From positions 114,591 to 178,590 of the forward strand of contig DBGO01000007.1 in the NCBI GenBank assembly GCA_002295925.1: a stretch of 64,000 nt of DNA, read 5' to 3'. Position 1 is the stretch's first letter. Each line of letters opens with the position of its first letter. Shown here piece by piece: positions 53,310 through 61,734 of the stretch. The notes beneath the pieces were generated by a model. That model worked only from the letters and a program-made list of their open reading frames with translations. It was not told where the DNA came from and made no database searches. Source of the stretch: Flavobacteriales bacterium UBA852. GTDB lineage: Bacteria; Bacteroidota; Bacteroidia; Flavobacteriales_E; Vicingaceae. Position numbers and translations under genes: made by a program.

Positions 53310-54037
53310 AAATTAAAAACATAGCAATCGTTTTCATCTTTTTCGTCCTTATATCGGGATGCACAAAAAACAAATGTGTTCATGGTACCGGAGAGATTAA
53401 GACCGAAACCCGCAAGATTGAAAATTTCACTGAAATAATTGCCGAAAAAAACATCAATATATTCTTATTACCCGATAGTAGCAATCAACTGACTATTGAA
53501 GCCGGCGAAAAAATGTTGCCTTTTATAGAAACTAATGTAGTCAATGGTACACTCTATTTAACCAACAACAGTAAGTGCAATTTTTTACGTACGTATAAAA
53601 AACAAATTACCATAACTGTTCCTGCTGCACGCCTTAAAAAAATAAGCCATACAGGTTCCGGAAACATCACATCATCATCCACTTTGTTTTTACCTGTGTT
53701 TAAAATGGACATCACCGACGGTTCGGGCAGTTACAATATTCGTTTACAAAGCGACTCGGTCTTTGTTTGGCAACATACCGGTCCGGCAGATTTTACATTC
53801 TCGGGAAAAACCAATTATTTGTATGTTTACACTGGAGCAAACGGTTGGTTTTATATGGATAAATTAAGTGCTAACAATGTTCACGTAAACCACAATGGTA
53901 CGGGAGATATTTTGGTTTGGGCACAAAATTCTCTTTTAATAGAATTATATAATATGGGAAATGTGCAATACAAAGGCAACACAAAGATTACCGTTTCGGC
54001 ACATACCGGAAGCGGGAAAATACTCAGATTACCGTAA
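53303..54037 (+). CDS. Head GIN domain (DUF2807) lipoprotein
   Basis: The protein has 244 residues from ATG 53303 (MVKIKNIAIVFIF), overlapping the previous gene's last codons, so translation is probably coupled. A lipobox FVLISGC places Cys near residue 21. The rest is the beta-strand-rich DUF2807 fold (NITSSSTLF, ITDGSGSYNIRL, HNGTGDILVW), rich in Gly, Ser, Thr and Asn. This domain is common in Bacteroidota surface or periplasmic proteins; its function is unknown. The 3' end overlaps the convergent DUF4293 gene by 9 bases. Confidence 0.82.
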   Translation: MVKIKNIAIVFIFFVLISGCTKNKCVHGTGEIKTETRKIENFTEIIAEKNINIFLLPDSSNQLTIEAGEKMLPFIETNVVNGTLYLTNNSKCNFLRTYKKQITITVPAARLKKISHTGSGNITSSSTLFLPVFKMDITDGSGSYNIRLQSDSVFVWQHTGPADFTFSGKTNYLYVYTGANGWFYMDKLSANNVHVNHNGTGDILVWAQNSLLIELYNMGNVQYKGNTKITVSAHTGSGKILRLP

Positions 54038-54487
54038 TCGGTCGGCAGCGCGTACCAATGCTTCGTCTTTTTTGACAAAACGAATACCCAAATAATTGGC
54101 TATTAAAGATAAAATTGGCAATACCATCAATAAAGTATAAGAGGGCTCTACATTTTCACCAAATGTTTTGGCATATTTATCCAAATCTAAAAATACAATG
54201 GTAATTACCGCCGCCAACAACAATAAATTCAACTGCCCTAATTTTACTTGCAACGGTCTGTTTTTATACATAAATATAATAATGGCAGACAATAAAATGC
54301 TTAACCCATTGACAATTCCACCCAAAATTTGAGAGCGCAAAACCTCACCTTTACCATTTACTACTTTATATAAAGAATAAGCAATAGAGTCATTGGATTG
54401 CATAAAGTAAGCCAGCGTTCCGAATGCAAATATCAATTGAAAAATAACAACCAAAGCAAAAAATACGGTTTGAATACGTTGAATCAT
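54029..54487 (-). CDS. DUF4293 family membrane protein
   Basis: The 152-residue protein has four hydrophobic segments (about 5-25, 55-74, 82-99 and 112-134), a basic end and the MIQRIQTVFFALVV start typical of DUF4293. The function is unknown and the family is confined mostly to Bacteroidota. It is 11 bases after the O-antigen-ligase-like gene and in the same operon, and overlaps the convergent lipoprotein gene by 9 bases. Confidence 0.85.
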   Translation of the reverse strand: MIQRIQTVFFALVVIFQLIFAFGTLAYFMQSNDSIAYSLYKVVNGKGEVLRSQILGGIVNGLSILLSAIIIFMYKNRPLQVKLGQLNLLLLAAVITIVFLDLDKYAKTFGENVEPSYTLLMVLPILSLIANYLGIRFVKKDEALVRAADRLR

Positions 54488-54498
54488 AATACTTAATT

Positions 54499-55758
54499 TT
54501 AGCGGCGTAAAAATACTGTTTTCTTTTGTAAATGTGAATAATCGCGCATAAAATAAGCATCCAACAATGAATAGAAAAACGCAAAAAATATTACACCGGC
54601 TTGGGTTTCGAGCATCGACTCGGTAATAAAATTAATAATGGTTATGATGGCAAATCCAAACAAAAACCATTCGTCATACTTATACCCCAAATAGATAAAC
54701 CTAGAAAATAATACGATTAACAACAATAATCCCAACCAACCCAACGCCAAACCGGTTTGCAAAAACTGATTGTGCGCATTTAATCCTTTTTCATAGGCTA
54801 CGGTCATTCCATTTGCAAGGTATTTTGCTTTTAATGTTTCTTTTTCGGCGCCTGTGCCATACCCTACCGGATTTTTTTTGATAAGTTCCCACGCCAAAGG
54901 CCAAATTTTAGCTCTTGCTGTTGTAGATGAAAATGCTTTTCCCGAATCGTCTGCTACCAATACATGGTAAGCTTCGCGAAAACGCAAAAGCAACTTATTG
55001 TTTACATTTACCAAAGCAACAAACATCAGTGCCAATGTAGAAAACAAGGCTATTATAGGAATGATTTTTCGTGTATTCAAATAATACAAAACAACAGCAT
55101 ACAGCATCAACAACACCCAAGCTATAATTCCGGTTTTGGAAGCCAATAAAAATATTGCCCCGGAAAATAAAAGCCCAAGAAACAAGTAAATAATTCCGGA
55201 CGAAAAAAATCTTTTTACATTACTCGAAAAATAGTTACTAATCAACAAAAACAAAGCCCAACATACATACATTGCATAATACGAAGTATGCATATACAAA
55301 GAAAATTCCGAATAGGTAAAATAAAGCGTTTCGTTTTGTGCGATATAATAATATAAAGCTCTAAAAATCAACCCTGTCAGCCCAACAGTAATACCGTAAA
55401 TAAATGATTTAAAAATTTGATTTCTTTTCGGTAAATAATTCCCCGTAAAATAAAAGCCCAAAGGAAAAAGCAACAGACTTAATTTTACTTCTAAATCAAA
55501 CATTGCCGAATCTTTGTATGGCGAAATAAAAAACCACACAACATACAATACATACAACAAAATAAGCATTGATGGTTTGGCTTGTTTTACCAATCTTTTT
55601 TTGTTTAAACCAATAAAAAACAAACTGTTCACAACCCACAAAATAATTAAAACAGGCATTAAACGCTTTGACAACGGCAACACAAAAGCCATCAACTGCA
55701 ATAAGAAAGCATTTATTTTTAACGGATTAAGTTTTGTATGATTAAAAATTGAACTCAT
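54499..55758 (-). CDS. O-antigen ligase / Wzy-like polytopic protein
   Basis: The 419-residue protein has about ten transmembrane segments and one larger periplasmic loop (about 255-330) that includes YGTGAEKETLKAKYL and AHNQFLQTGLALGWLG. That loop and its His are the Wzy_C signature of O-antigen ligases and polymerases. It would attach or polymerise surface glycans at the periplasmic face. The nearby glycan genes are distant (rfbA is at 26 kb), so the substrate is unknown. Confidence 0.85.
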   Translation of the reverse strand: MSSIFNHTKLNPLKINAFLLQLMAFVLPLSKRLMPVLIILWVVNSLFFIGLNKKRLVKQAKPSMLILLYVLYVVWFFISPYKDSAMFDLEVKLSLLLFPLGFYFTGNYLPKRNQIFKSFIYGITVGLTGLIFRALYYYIAQNETLYFTYSEFSLYMHTSYYAMYVCWALFLLISNYFSSNVKRFFSSGIIYLFLGLLFSGAIFLLASKTGIIAWVLLMLYAVVLYYLNTRKIIPIIALFSTLALMFVALVNVNNKLLLRFREAYHVLVADDSGKAFSSTTARAKIWPLAWELIKKNPVGYGTGAEKETLKAKYLANGMTVAYEKGLNAHNQFLQTGLALGWLGLLLLIVLFSRFIYLGYKYDEWFLFGFAIITIINFITESMLETQAGVIFFAFFYSLLDAYFMRDYSHLQKKTVFLRR

Positions 55759-55947
55759 GCCCTAAAAATACAAAAGTTTAATGAACTTCATCTAAATTAG
55801 CCGGCAAACAAAAAAATTAACATTTATTAACGGTATTTTATCCACTTATCAAACCAAAAAGCCAATCATAACAAACATTTTTTAGCTACACATTTTTTAT
55901 TTACTTTCGCAAGACTAAAATTAAAAACCGATTAAATCAACTAACTT

Positions 55948-57306
55948 ATGAAAAAAATCATTTTGGGAGCATTGGCAATTTTCGGATTGCTAAACACACA
56001 AGCTCAAGATTTACCAAAAATAGAGTTTGAACAATACAAACTCAAAAACGGACTGACTGTCCTGTTGCACGAAGACCACTCTACACCTATTGTGGCAGTT
56101 TCTGTACTTTATCATGTAGGGAGTAAAAACGAAGATTCGCTTCGCACAGGATTTGCCCATTTTTTCGAGCATTTAATGTTCGAAGGGTCAGAAAACATTG
56201 GCCGTGGCGAATACATGAAATTAATCCAAAGCAACGGAGGTATTTTAAATGCCAACACCTCTTTTGACCGCACTTTTTATTTTGAAATTTTACCTTCAAA
56301 CCAATTGGAATTGGCTTTATGGATGGAAGCCGAGCGAATGGCTAAATTAAAAGTGGACAGTATTGGCGTTGAAACGCAACGCGGCGTTGTAAAACAAGAG
56401 TTGAATCAACGCATCAAAAATCAACCTTACGGTTCGGTTTACAACGAAATTTTTGCTCACGCATACAAAAAACACCCTTACCGTTGGACACCCATCGGTT
56501 CGCCCGAGTATTTAGACAAAGCGCAATTAGGCGAATTTATGGAGTTTTATAAAACCTTTTATGTGCCAAACAATGCTGTTTTAAGCATTTCGGGAGATAT
56601 TGATATTGAACAAACCAAAAAATGGATTGATAAATATTTCGGAAGCATTCCTAAAGGAACAAACGAAATACCACGTCCAAACATAGTTGAGCCGCCAATG
56701 ACCAAAGAGGTGCGCGATACTATTTATGACAACATTCAACTGCCTGCCGTAATTATGGCTTACCACATTCCTGAGCAAGGCACTAAAGATTACTATGCCA
56801 TTCAAATGTTAAACACATTATTATCAGACGGAAAAAGTTCTCGTTTACATAAATCAATTGTTGACAAGCAAGAAAAAGCTATGGTTGTAGCTTCATTCCC
56901 TGCCGCACTTGAAGACCCCGGATTAGCCATAATTTTCTCGATAGCTTCCGGCGGTACAGACCCAAAAGATTTGGAAGAAGCAATTAACCAAGAAATTGAA
57001 AAGGTGAAAAACGAACCTATCTCCGATGAAGAATATCAGAAGCTGAGAAACCAAATTGAAGCGGAATTTGCCGAGCAAAACTCTCGTCAAGAAAGTATTG
57101 CTGAAAATTTGGCTGACTATTACGTTTATTTTGGCGATGCCAACCTTATCAACACCGAAATAAACCGTTATATGGAAGTTACAAAAGAAGATATTATGAA
57201 TGCCGCAAAAAAATATTTCAACAAAAACAACCGTGTGGTATTATATTATCTTCCTAAACCTAAAGGTGAAGAAAAAGCCGAAAACACCCAAGAAGAAAAA
57301 AAATAA
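55948..57306 (+). CDS. M16 family zinc peptidase, catalytic subunit
   Basis: The 452-residue protein has a signal peptide (about 1-19, ending TQAQ). The inverted zinc motif HFFEH lies near residue 70 (FAHFFEHLMFEGSENI), with the distal Glu in VVKQELNQR near 150. A second M16 domain covers about 200-430. It should be an active pitrilysin-type peptidase in the periplasm. The gene below, 32 bases on, lacks the zinc motif and is its likely partner, as in two-subunit M16 enzymes. The Lys/Glu-rich tail is short. Confidence 0.92.
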   Translation: MKKIILGALAIFGLLNTQAQDLPKIEFEQYKLKNGLTVLLHEDHSTPIVAVSVLYHVGSKNEDSLRTGFAHFFEHLMFEGSENIGRGEYMKLIQSNGGILNANTSFDRTFYFEILPSNQLELALWMEAERMAKLKVDSIGVETQRGVVKQELNQRIKNQPYGSVYNEIFAHAYKKHPYRWTPIGSPEYLDKAQLGEFMEFYKTFYVPNNAVLSISGDIDIEQTKKWIDKYFGSIPKGTNEIPRPNIVEPPMTKEVRDTIYDNIQLPAVIMAYHIPEQGTKDYYAIQMLNTLLSDGKSSRLHKSIVDKQEKAMVVASFPAALEDPGLAIIFSIASGGTDPKDLEEAINQEIEKVKNEPISDEEYQKLRNQIEAEFAEQNSRQESIAENLADYYVYFGDANLINTEINRYMEVTKEDIMNAAKKYFNKNNRVVLYYLPKPKGEEKAENTQEEKK

Positions 57307-57338
57307 TCATTACCTCAATAATGAAAAATTAATACATT

Positions 57339-59435
57339 ATGAAAAAATTAAGTATCAGCATATTAACTCTGGCAGCAGCATTAACATTAAGTGCGCAAAC
57401 AAAAAAAGACGTAATGCCCAAACCGGGTCCTGCACCCGAAATTAAATTGGGAAAACCTGCCACATTTACACTACCTAACGGATTACAGGTTTTTGTAGTA
57501 GAAAACGATAAATTACCTACCGTATCGTATTGGTTACAATTCGATTTTGACCCTATTTTAGAAAAAGAAGCTAAAGGATTTACCGACATTACCGGCGATT
57601 TGTTAAGCACAGGAACAACAAACCGCACCAAAGATCAAATAAACGAAGAAGTTGATTTCATTGGCGCTACGCTAAATACTTATGCCGAAGGAATTTATGC
57701 CAAATCGTTGAAAAAACATCAAACAAAATTGCTCGACATTATGAGCGATGTATTGTTGCATCCGGCTTTTAAAGAAGAAGAGCTGAATAAATTAAAAAAA
57801 CAATACAAAGACAATCTTAAAACCGAAAAAGACAATCCTTCTGCCATTGCAGCCAATGTTCGCAAAGCGGTTTTATACGGAAAAGAGCATCCTTACGGCG
57901 AAATAATGACTGAAGAAACACTGGATAATATCACCGTTGATGTTTGTAAAAATTATTACAACACATATTTTAAACCAAACGTTGCTTATTTGGCAATTGT
58001 AGGGAATATTACGGTTGAAGAAGCCAAAAAATTAGCCGAGAAATACTTTGGCGAATGGAAAAAAGCCGAAGTACCGGAACATGTTTATGAAATGCCTGAA
58101 AAAATTACCGAAAATCGCGTTGTTTTTTCAAACAAAAGCGGAGCTGTTCAATCGGTAGTAAATGTAACTTACACCGTTGACTTAAAACCGGGAAGTCCCG
58201 ATGAAATTCCCGCCAAGGTGATGAACGGTATTTTAGGTGGCGGAAGTTCTGCTCGATTATTCAAAAACTTACGTGAAACACACAGCTATACCTACGGTGC
58301 ATACTCGCGTATTACTCCGGATGAATTGATTGGTAATTTCCGTGCATCGGCAGATGTTAAAACACCGGTTACCGATTCATCGGTTTACGAAATGCTTTAC
58401 GAAATGAAACAAATGCGTAAAGAAAAACCAACACAAGAAGAAGTAGATGGTGAAAAGAATTACCAAACCGGAATTTTTGCTTACAGATTGCAAGACCCAC
58501 AAACTATTGCCCGTTTTGCCATCAACATCAAAAAATATAACCTTCCGGAAGATTATTATCAAAACTATTTGAAAAACCTTTCAAAAGTAACACCGGATGA
58601 TGTATATGCTTCGGCTCAAAAATACATTCGTCCTGACGAATCGGTAATTCTTGTTGTGGGAGACAAAGATGAAGTTGCCGATAAACTGAAAAGATTTGAT
58701 AAAGACGGAAAAATAGAATTTTACGATGCCGAAGGAAATCCTGTAAAAGAAGAGAAAAAACCACTTCCCGAAGGATTGACAGGTAAAAAAGTAATGGAAG
58801 ATTATATTTTGGCTCTTACGCAATCTAAATCTTTAAAAGAAGCAACCAAAAAATTAAAGAAAGTAAAATCGGAAGTAACAAAAGCCGAAACTTCTATGCA
58901 AGGACAAACCTTAACGTTTACTACTTACCGCCAAAAACCAAACAAATTTGCCATGGTGATAAAAATGGGAAGTATGGTGGTTCAAAAACAAATATTTGAC
59001 GGTAAGCGAGGAAAAAGCATTTCTATGCAAGGAAACAAAGAAATAGAAGGCGAAGACTTAAAAGCAATGGCTCGCAAAGCAGATATGTTACACATGGTAA
59101 AAATGTTTGACGAAGGTTATAAATTTGAATTAATAGGCATTGAAAACATTGACGGAAAAGATGCTTACAAAGTAAAAGTAACCGACCCAGAAGGAAATGT
59201 TTCTACAGAGTTTTTCGATGTCGATTCGCACTTGAAACTAAAAGAAATTACAGTGCAAGAAACCGAACAAGGAACATTTACCATCGAAGCAACTTACAGC
59301 GATTACCGCGATGTAAAAGGAAAATTATATCCTTTTAAAACGCACCAGTCTTTTGGTCCTCAATCTTTTGATTTGGAAATTAAAAGCGTAGAAATAAATA
59401 CCAAAATCAGTCCGGATACATTTAATGTAGAATAA
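57339..59435 (+). CDS. M16 peptidase-like protein, non-catalytic, with LolA/LolB-like C-terminus
   Basis: The 698-residue protein has a signal peptide (about 1-18). Two M16 domains (about 30-470) follow. The position of the catalytic helix reads FTDITGDLLSTGTTN, so the HxxEH zinc site is absent. The usual substrate-binding region is present (GGGSSARLFKNLRE, near residue 304). The last 215 residues (about 485-698) form a beta-rich module with GQTLTFTTYRQKPN and DGKDAYKVKVTD that resembles LolA/LolB-like outer-membrane lipoprotein carriers. It is probably a binding partner for the catalytic M16 protein upstream. Confidence 0.85.
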   Translation: MKKLSISILTLAAALTLSAQTKKDVMPKPGPAPEIKLGKPATFTLPNGLQVFVVENDKLPTVSYWLQFDFDPILEKEAKGFTDITGDLLSTGTTNRTKDQINEEVDFIGATLNTYAEGIYAKSLKKHQTKLLDIMSDVLLHPAFKEEELNKLKKQYKDNLKTEKDNPSAIAANVRKAVLYGKEHPYGEIMTEETLDNITVDVCKNYYNTYFKPNVAYLAIVGNITVEEAKKLAEKYFGEWKKAEVPEHVYEMPEKITENRVVFSNKSGAVQSVVNVTYTVDLKPGSPDEIPAKVMNGILGGGSSARLFKNLRETHSYTYGAYSRITPDELIGNFRASADVKTPVTDSSVYEMLYEMKQMRKEKPTQEEVDGEKNYQTGIFAYRLQDPQTIARFAINIKKYNLPEDYYQNYLKNLSKVTPDDVYASAQKYIRPDESVILVVGDKDEVADKLKRFDKDGKIEFYDAEGNPVKEEKKPLPEGLTGKKVMEDYILALTQSKSLKEATKKLKKVKSEVTKAETSMQGQTLTFTTYRQKPNKFAMVIKMGSMVVQKQIFDGKRGKSISMQGNKEIEGEDLKAMARKADMLHMVKMFDEGYKFELIGIENIDGKDAYKVKVTDPEGNVSTEFFDVDSHLKLKEITVQETEQGTFTIEATYSDYRDVKGKLYPFKTHQSFGPQSFDLEIKSVEINTKISPDTFNVE

Positions 59436-59460
59436 TTTAATTCCGGTAAAATTAAATTTG

Positions 59461-59492
59461 AAGCGGCTCGCAAATGCGAGCCGCTTTTTTTG
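59461..59492 (+). terminator. Terminator of the M16 operon
   Basis: AAGCGGCTCGCA (59461-59472) pairs with TGCGAGCCGCTT (59475-59486), followed by T runs. It is a GC-rich stem 25 bases after the stop. Confidence 0.9.
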
Positions 59493-59548
59493 TGAATAAA
59501 TCGTTAAAAATTAAATCCTTTTATCATAAAATACCCCACAATACTCAT

Positions 59549-59556
59549 TATTTTTG
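59549..59556 (+). promoter_or_regulatory. TAnnTTTG box for fsa
   Basis: TATTTTTG lies 31 nt before the fsa ATG at 59588. Confidence 0.4.
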
Positions 59557-59587
59557 CATTCAACAATAACTTAAAACCACAAGCAAT

Positions 59588-60244
59588 ATGAAATTTTTTA
59601 TCGACACGGCAAACCTTGAGCAAATTAAAGAAGCACAAGACCTTGGTGTATTAGACGGTGTAACAACCAATCCTTCATTAATGGCAAAAGAAGGCATCTC
59701 CGGACAAGAAAATATTATTAACCACTACAAAACCATTTGCGAAATTGTTGATGGTGATGTAAGCGCCGAAGTTATTTCTACCGATTTTGAAGGAATTATT
59801 AAAGAAGGTGAAGAATTGGCTGCATTGCATCCGCAAATTGTGGTAAAAGTACCTATGATTAAAGACGGAATTAAAGCCATTAAATATTTTTCCGATAAGG
59901 GAATAAAAACAAACTGCACTTTGGTATTTTCTGCCGGGCAAGCACTTTTGGCAGCAAAAGCCGGCGCTACGTATGTTTCTCCTTTTATTGGTCGTTTGGA
60001 TGATATCTCTACCGATGGAATGCGTTTAATTGAAGAAATTCGCGTTATTTACGATAACTACAGCTTTGATACCGAAATTTTAGCGGCTTCGGTTCGTCAT
60101 ACGATGCATATTATTGAATGTGCGCAAGTAGGTGCCGATGTAATTACCGCTCCGTTAAATGCTATTACCGGATTATTAAAACATCCGTTAACCGATATTG
60201 GATTAGAAAAGTTTTTAGCAGATTACAAAAAAGTAAACGGATAA
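59588..60244 (+). CDS. fsa: Fructose-6-phosphate aldolase / transaldolase-like
   Basis: The 218-residue TIM-barrel protein has the family's opening MKFFIDTANLEQIKEA and GVTTNPSLMAKEG. The Schiff-base Lys lies in IVVKVPMIKDG near residue 84. Short transaldolases of this size include fructose-6-phosphate aldolase and true transaldolases; the sequence alone does not decide between them. It is monocistronic with its own promoter and a long hairpin after it. Confidence 0.93.
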   Translation: MKFFIDTANLEQIKEAQDLGVLDGVTTNPSLMAKEGISGQENIINHYKTICEIVDGDVSAEVISTDFEGIIKEGEELAALHPQIVVKVPMIKDGIKAIKYFSDKGIKTNCTLVFSAGQALLAAKAGATYVSPFIGRLDDISTDGMRLIEEIRVIYDNYSFDTEILAASVRHTMHIIECAQVGADVITAPLNAITGLLKHPLTDIGLEKFLADYKKVNG

Positions 60245-60285
60245 TCAAAATTATAAGAACGTGTGTTTTGTTTAAGTAAACTTTT

Positions 60286-60329
60286 ATGTTTCTTCTTTCT
60301 TTTGTGCCTAAAAAAGAAAGAAGAAACAT
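60286..60329 (+). terminator. Long pyrimidine/purine stem-loop after fsa
   Basis: ATGTTTCTTCTTTCTTTT (60286-60303) is perfectly complementary to AAAAGAAAGAAGAAACAT (60312-60329), an 18-bp stem with an 8-base loop, followed by a T-rich tail. It is probably the fsa terminator. The stem is one strand pyrimidine-rich and one purine-rich, which is unusual. Confidence 0.7.
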
Positions 60330-60400
60330 TTTGACTTTTTCATTTTTTTGTTATAATATTGCACTCTTAATACAGTTGTAACATAAAACAAGTTATTATT

Positions 60401-60456
60401 ATGCAAAACATAATTACCCCCCCTGCAAGAAACTTGCCAAACTGATTGTTTTCGGT
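60401..60456 (+). other. Out-of-frame start region of the 60457 gene
   Basis: The ATG at 60401 opens a frame that stops at 60443-60445 (TGA). If one base is added at the C7 tract, the same ATG reads MQNIITPPCKKLAKL and joins the 60457 frame with a good signal peptide. No other plausible ATG exists in the frame of the main gene. I therefore regard 60401 as the original start. Confidence 0.7.
60417..60423 (+). repeat. C7 homopolymer tract at the start of a surface protein gene
   Basis: Seven C in a row within the likely signal-peptide coding region. Eight C would restore the frame. A tract in this place could act as a slipped-strand on/off switch, or the missing base could be a sequencing undercall. 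Confidence 0.75.
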
Positions 60457-61728
60457 GTGGCTTTTAACACCCTAACATCTGTTGTAAATGCTCAGTGTGG
60501 CGGAGCCGGAACATCGTCATGGTTAGTTTATGGAAATTCAACAGCTACTGATGAATGTCGTTTAGGAACAACTACATCATTTCCATTACAAATAGAAACA
60601 AACGACACGGTTCGTATTCAAGTTTCGACATACGGTAAAGTAGGTATCGGTTACAATTTTCAATATTCTACCGTGCCGGGAAAATATTCTATTTTGCCGC
60701 AAGCGTTATTGCATTTACATTCGTTTAAATACAATACCTCTTCCGGTGGCGGTCATAACAACACTACTAACACTTCACTTTCTACTGCCAAAGGTTCAGC
60801 GGCTTCCACCTCCAACTCATTGGTTGATTTTTTAATGACCAACGACCAAACCGGCAACCAAAAAACCGATGGATTTAAAATTGCCGTTACCGGATTAAAC
60901 ACCTATCTTTCCAATCAAGAAAACGGCAATATTTTTCTTTACACCAACAACAACCCTTTGAACCAAATGGTACTTAGCCGTTTTGGGAAAGTGGGCATTG
61001 GCATCAATCCTTCGGCAACTTCTGCACAATTAAATGTATTAAGCACTAAAAATAGTGGATTAAGCATAAAAGTAATCGCTAACGCTGCCGCTTACGGGAT
61101 AGAAAGTAAAGTAAAAAACGCCAATACTCCTATTTTTACCGGCGGATTGCTCAACAGAAACAATGTAACCATTTATGGCAACGGACAAGTGATGATAAAC
61201 AGCAATCAATTACCCAAATGGGGAAGCAATTGGGGAGTGGCTCTAAAAACACCGATGGAAAGCACTTGGATGACTGACTCTCCAAATCTTGACGGCGACT
61301 ATTATGGTTTTGGTTTAACGTGGAACGGTTGGTACTTTATTAAAAGTAAAACTAATACACAAGGACAATCTGAATACCCTATGTGGTTAATTTCTACCGA
61401 TAACGAAACCGTATTACGATTATGCGGCACGATGTATGCTAAAGAAATATATGTTGAAGCCGGTTGGTGTGATTATGTGTTTACCGACACCTACCAACCG
61501 ATGACCATTTTGCAAAAAGAACAATATTATACACAAAACAAACATTTGCCCAATGTACCGACAGCAAAAGAAATAGAAGAAAACGGCGCCGGAGTTGGCG
61601 AAGCGTTGACCGGAATTTTACAAAATGTTGAAGAAAACCGCTTGGATATTACACAATTGTATAAAATGATTATAGAGTTGCAAAAAGAAAATAAAGCGTT
61701 GAAAGAGCAATTGGGAAAATTAAAATAA
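60457..61728 (+). CDS. Exported tail-fibre-like surface protein (start disrupted)
   Basis: The open part has 423 residues from GTG 60457 and lacks the positive N-region of its signal peptide; the true start is probably ATG 60401 after one extra C. The cleavage region VVNAQ is in the frame. The body is beta-rich with VGIGYN and KVGIGINPSATSAQLNV phage-tail-like repeats. The C-terminus is the Bacteroidota S74/tail-fibre-type module: AKEIYVEAGWCDYVF, HLPNVPTAKEIEENGAGVGE, then a coiled coil (LQKENKALKEQL). It has no T9SS sorting domain. The function is unknown; it may be a fibre or adhesin. Next to it lies a glycoside hydrolase gene with a similar lesion. Confidence 0.75.
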   Translation: MAFNTLTSVVNAQCGGAGTSSWLVYGNSTATDECRLGTTTSFPLQIETNDTVRIQVSTYGKVGIGYNFQYSTVPGKYSILPQALLHLHSFKYNTSSGGGHNNTTNTSLSTAKGSAASTSNSLVDFLMTNDQTGNQKTDGFKIAVTGLNTYLSNQENGNIFLYTNNNPLNQMVLSRFGKVGIGINPSATSAQLNVLSTKNSGLSIKVIANAAAYGIESKVKNANTPIFTGGLLNRNNVTIYGNGQVMINSNQLPKWGSNWGVALKTPMESTWMTDSPNLDGDYYGFGLTWNGWYFIKSKTNTQGQSEYPMWLISTDNETVLRLCGTMYAKEIYVEAGWCDYVFTDTYQPMTILQKEQYYTQNKHLPNVPTAKEIEENGAGVGEALTGILQNVEENRLDITQLYKMIIELQKENKALKEQLGKLK

Positions 61729-61734
61729 AGTAAT

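Noticed and set aside
60331..60357. Sigma-70-like TTGACT-N15-TATAAT promoter before the surface gene
   Set aside because: The spacing is short for that consensus, and Bacteroidota use TAnnTTTG. An overlapping TAATATTG is a one-mismatch alternative, so no call was made.
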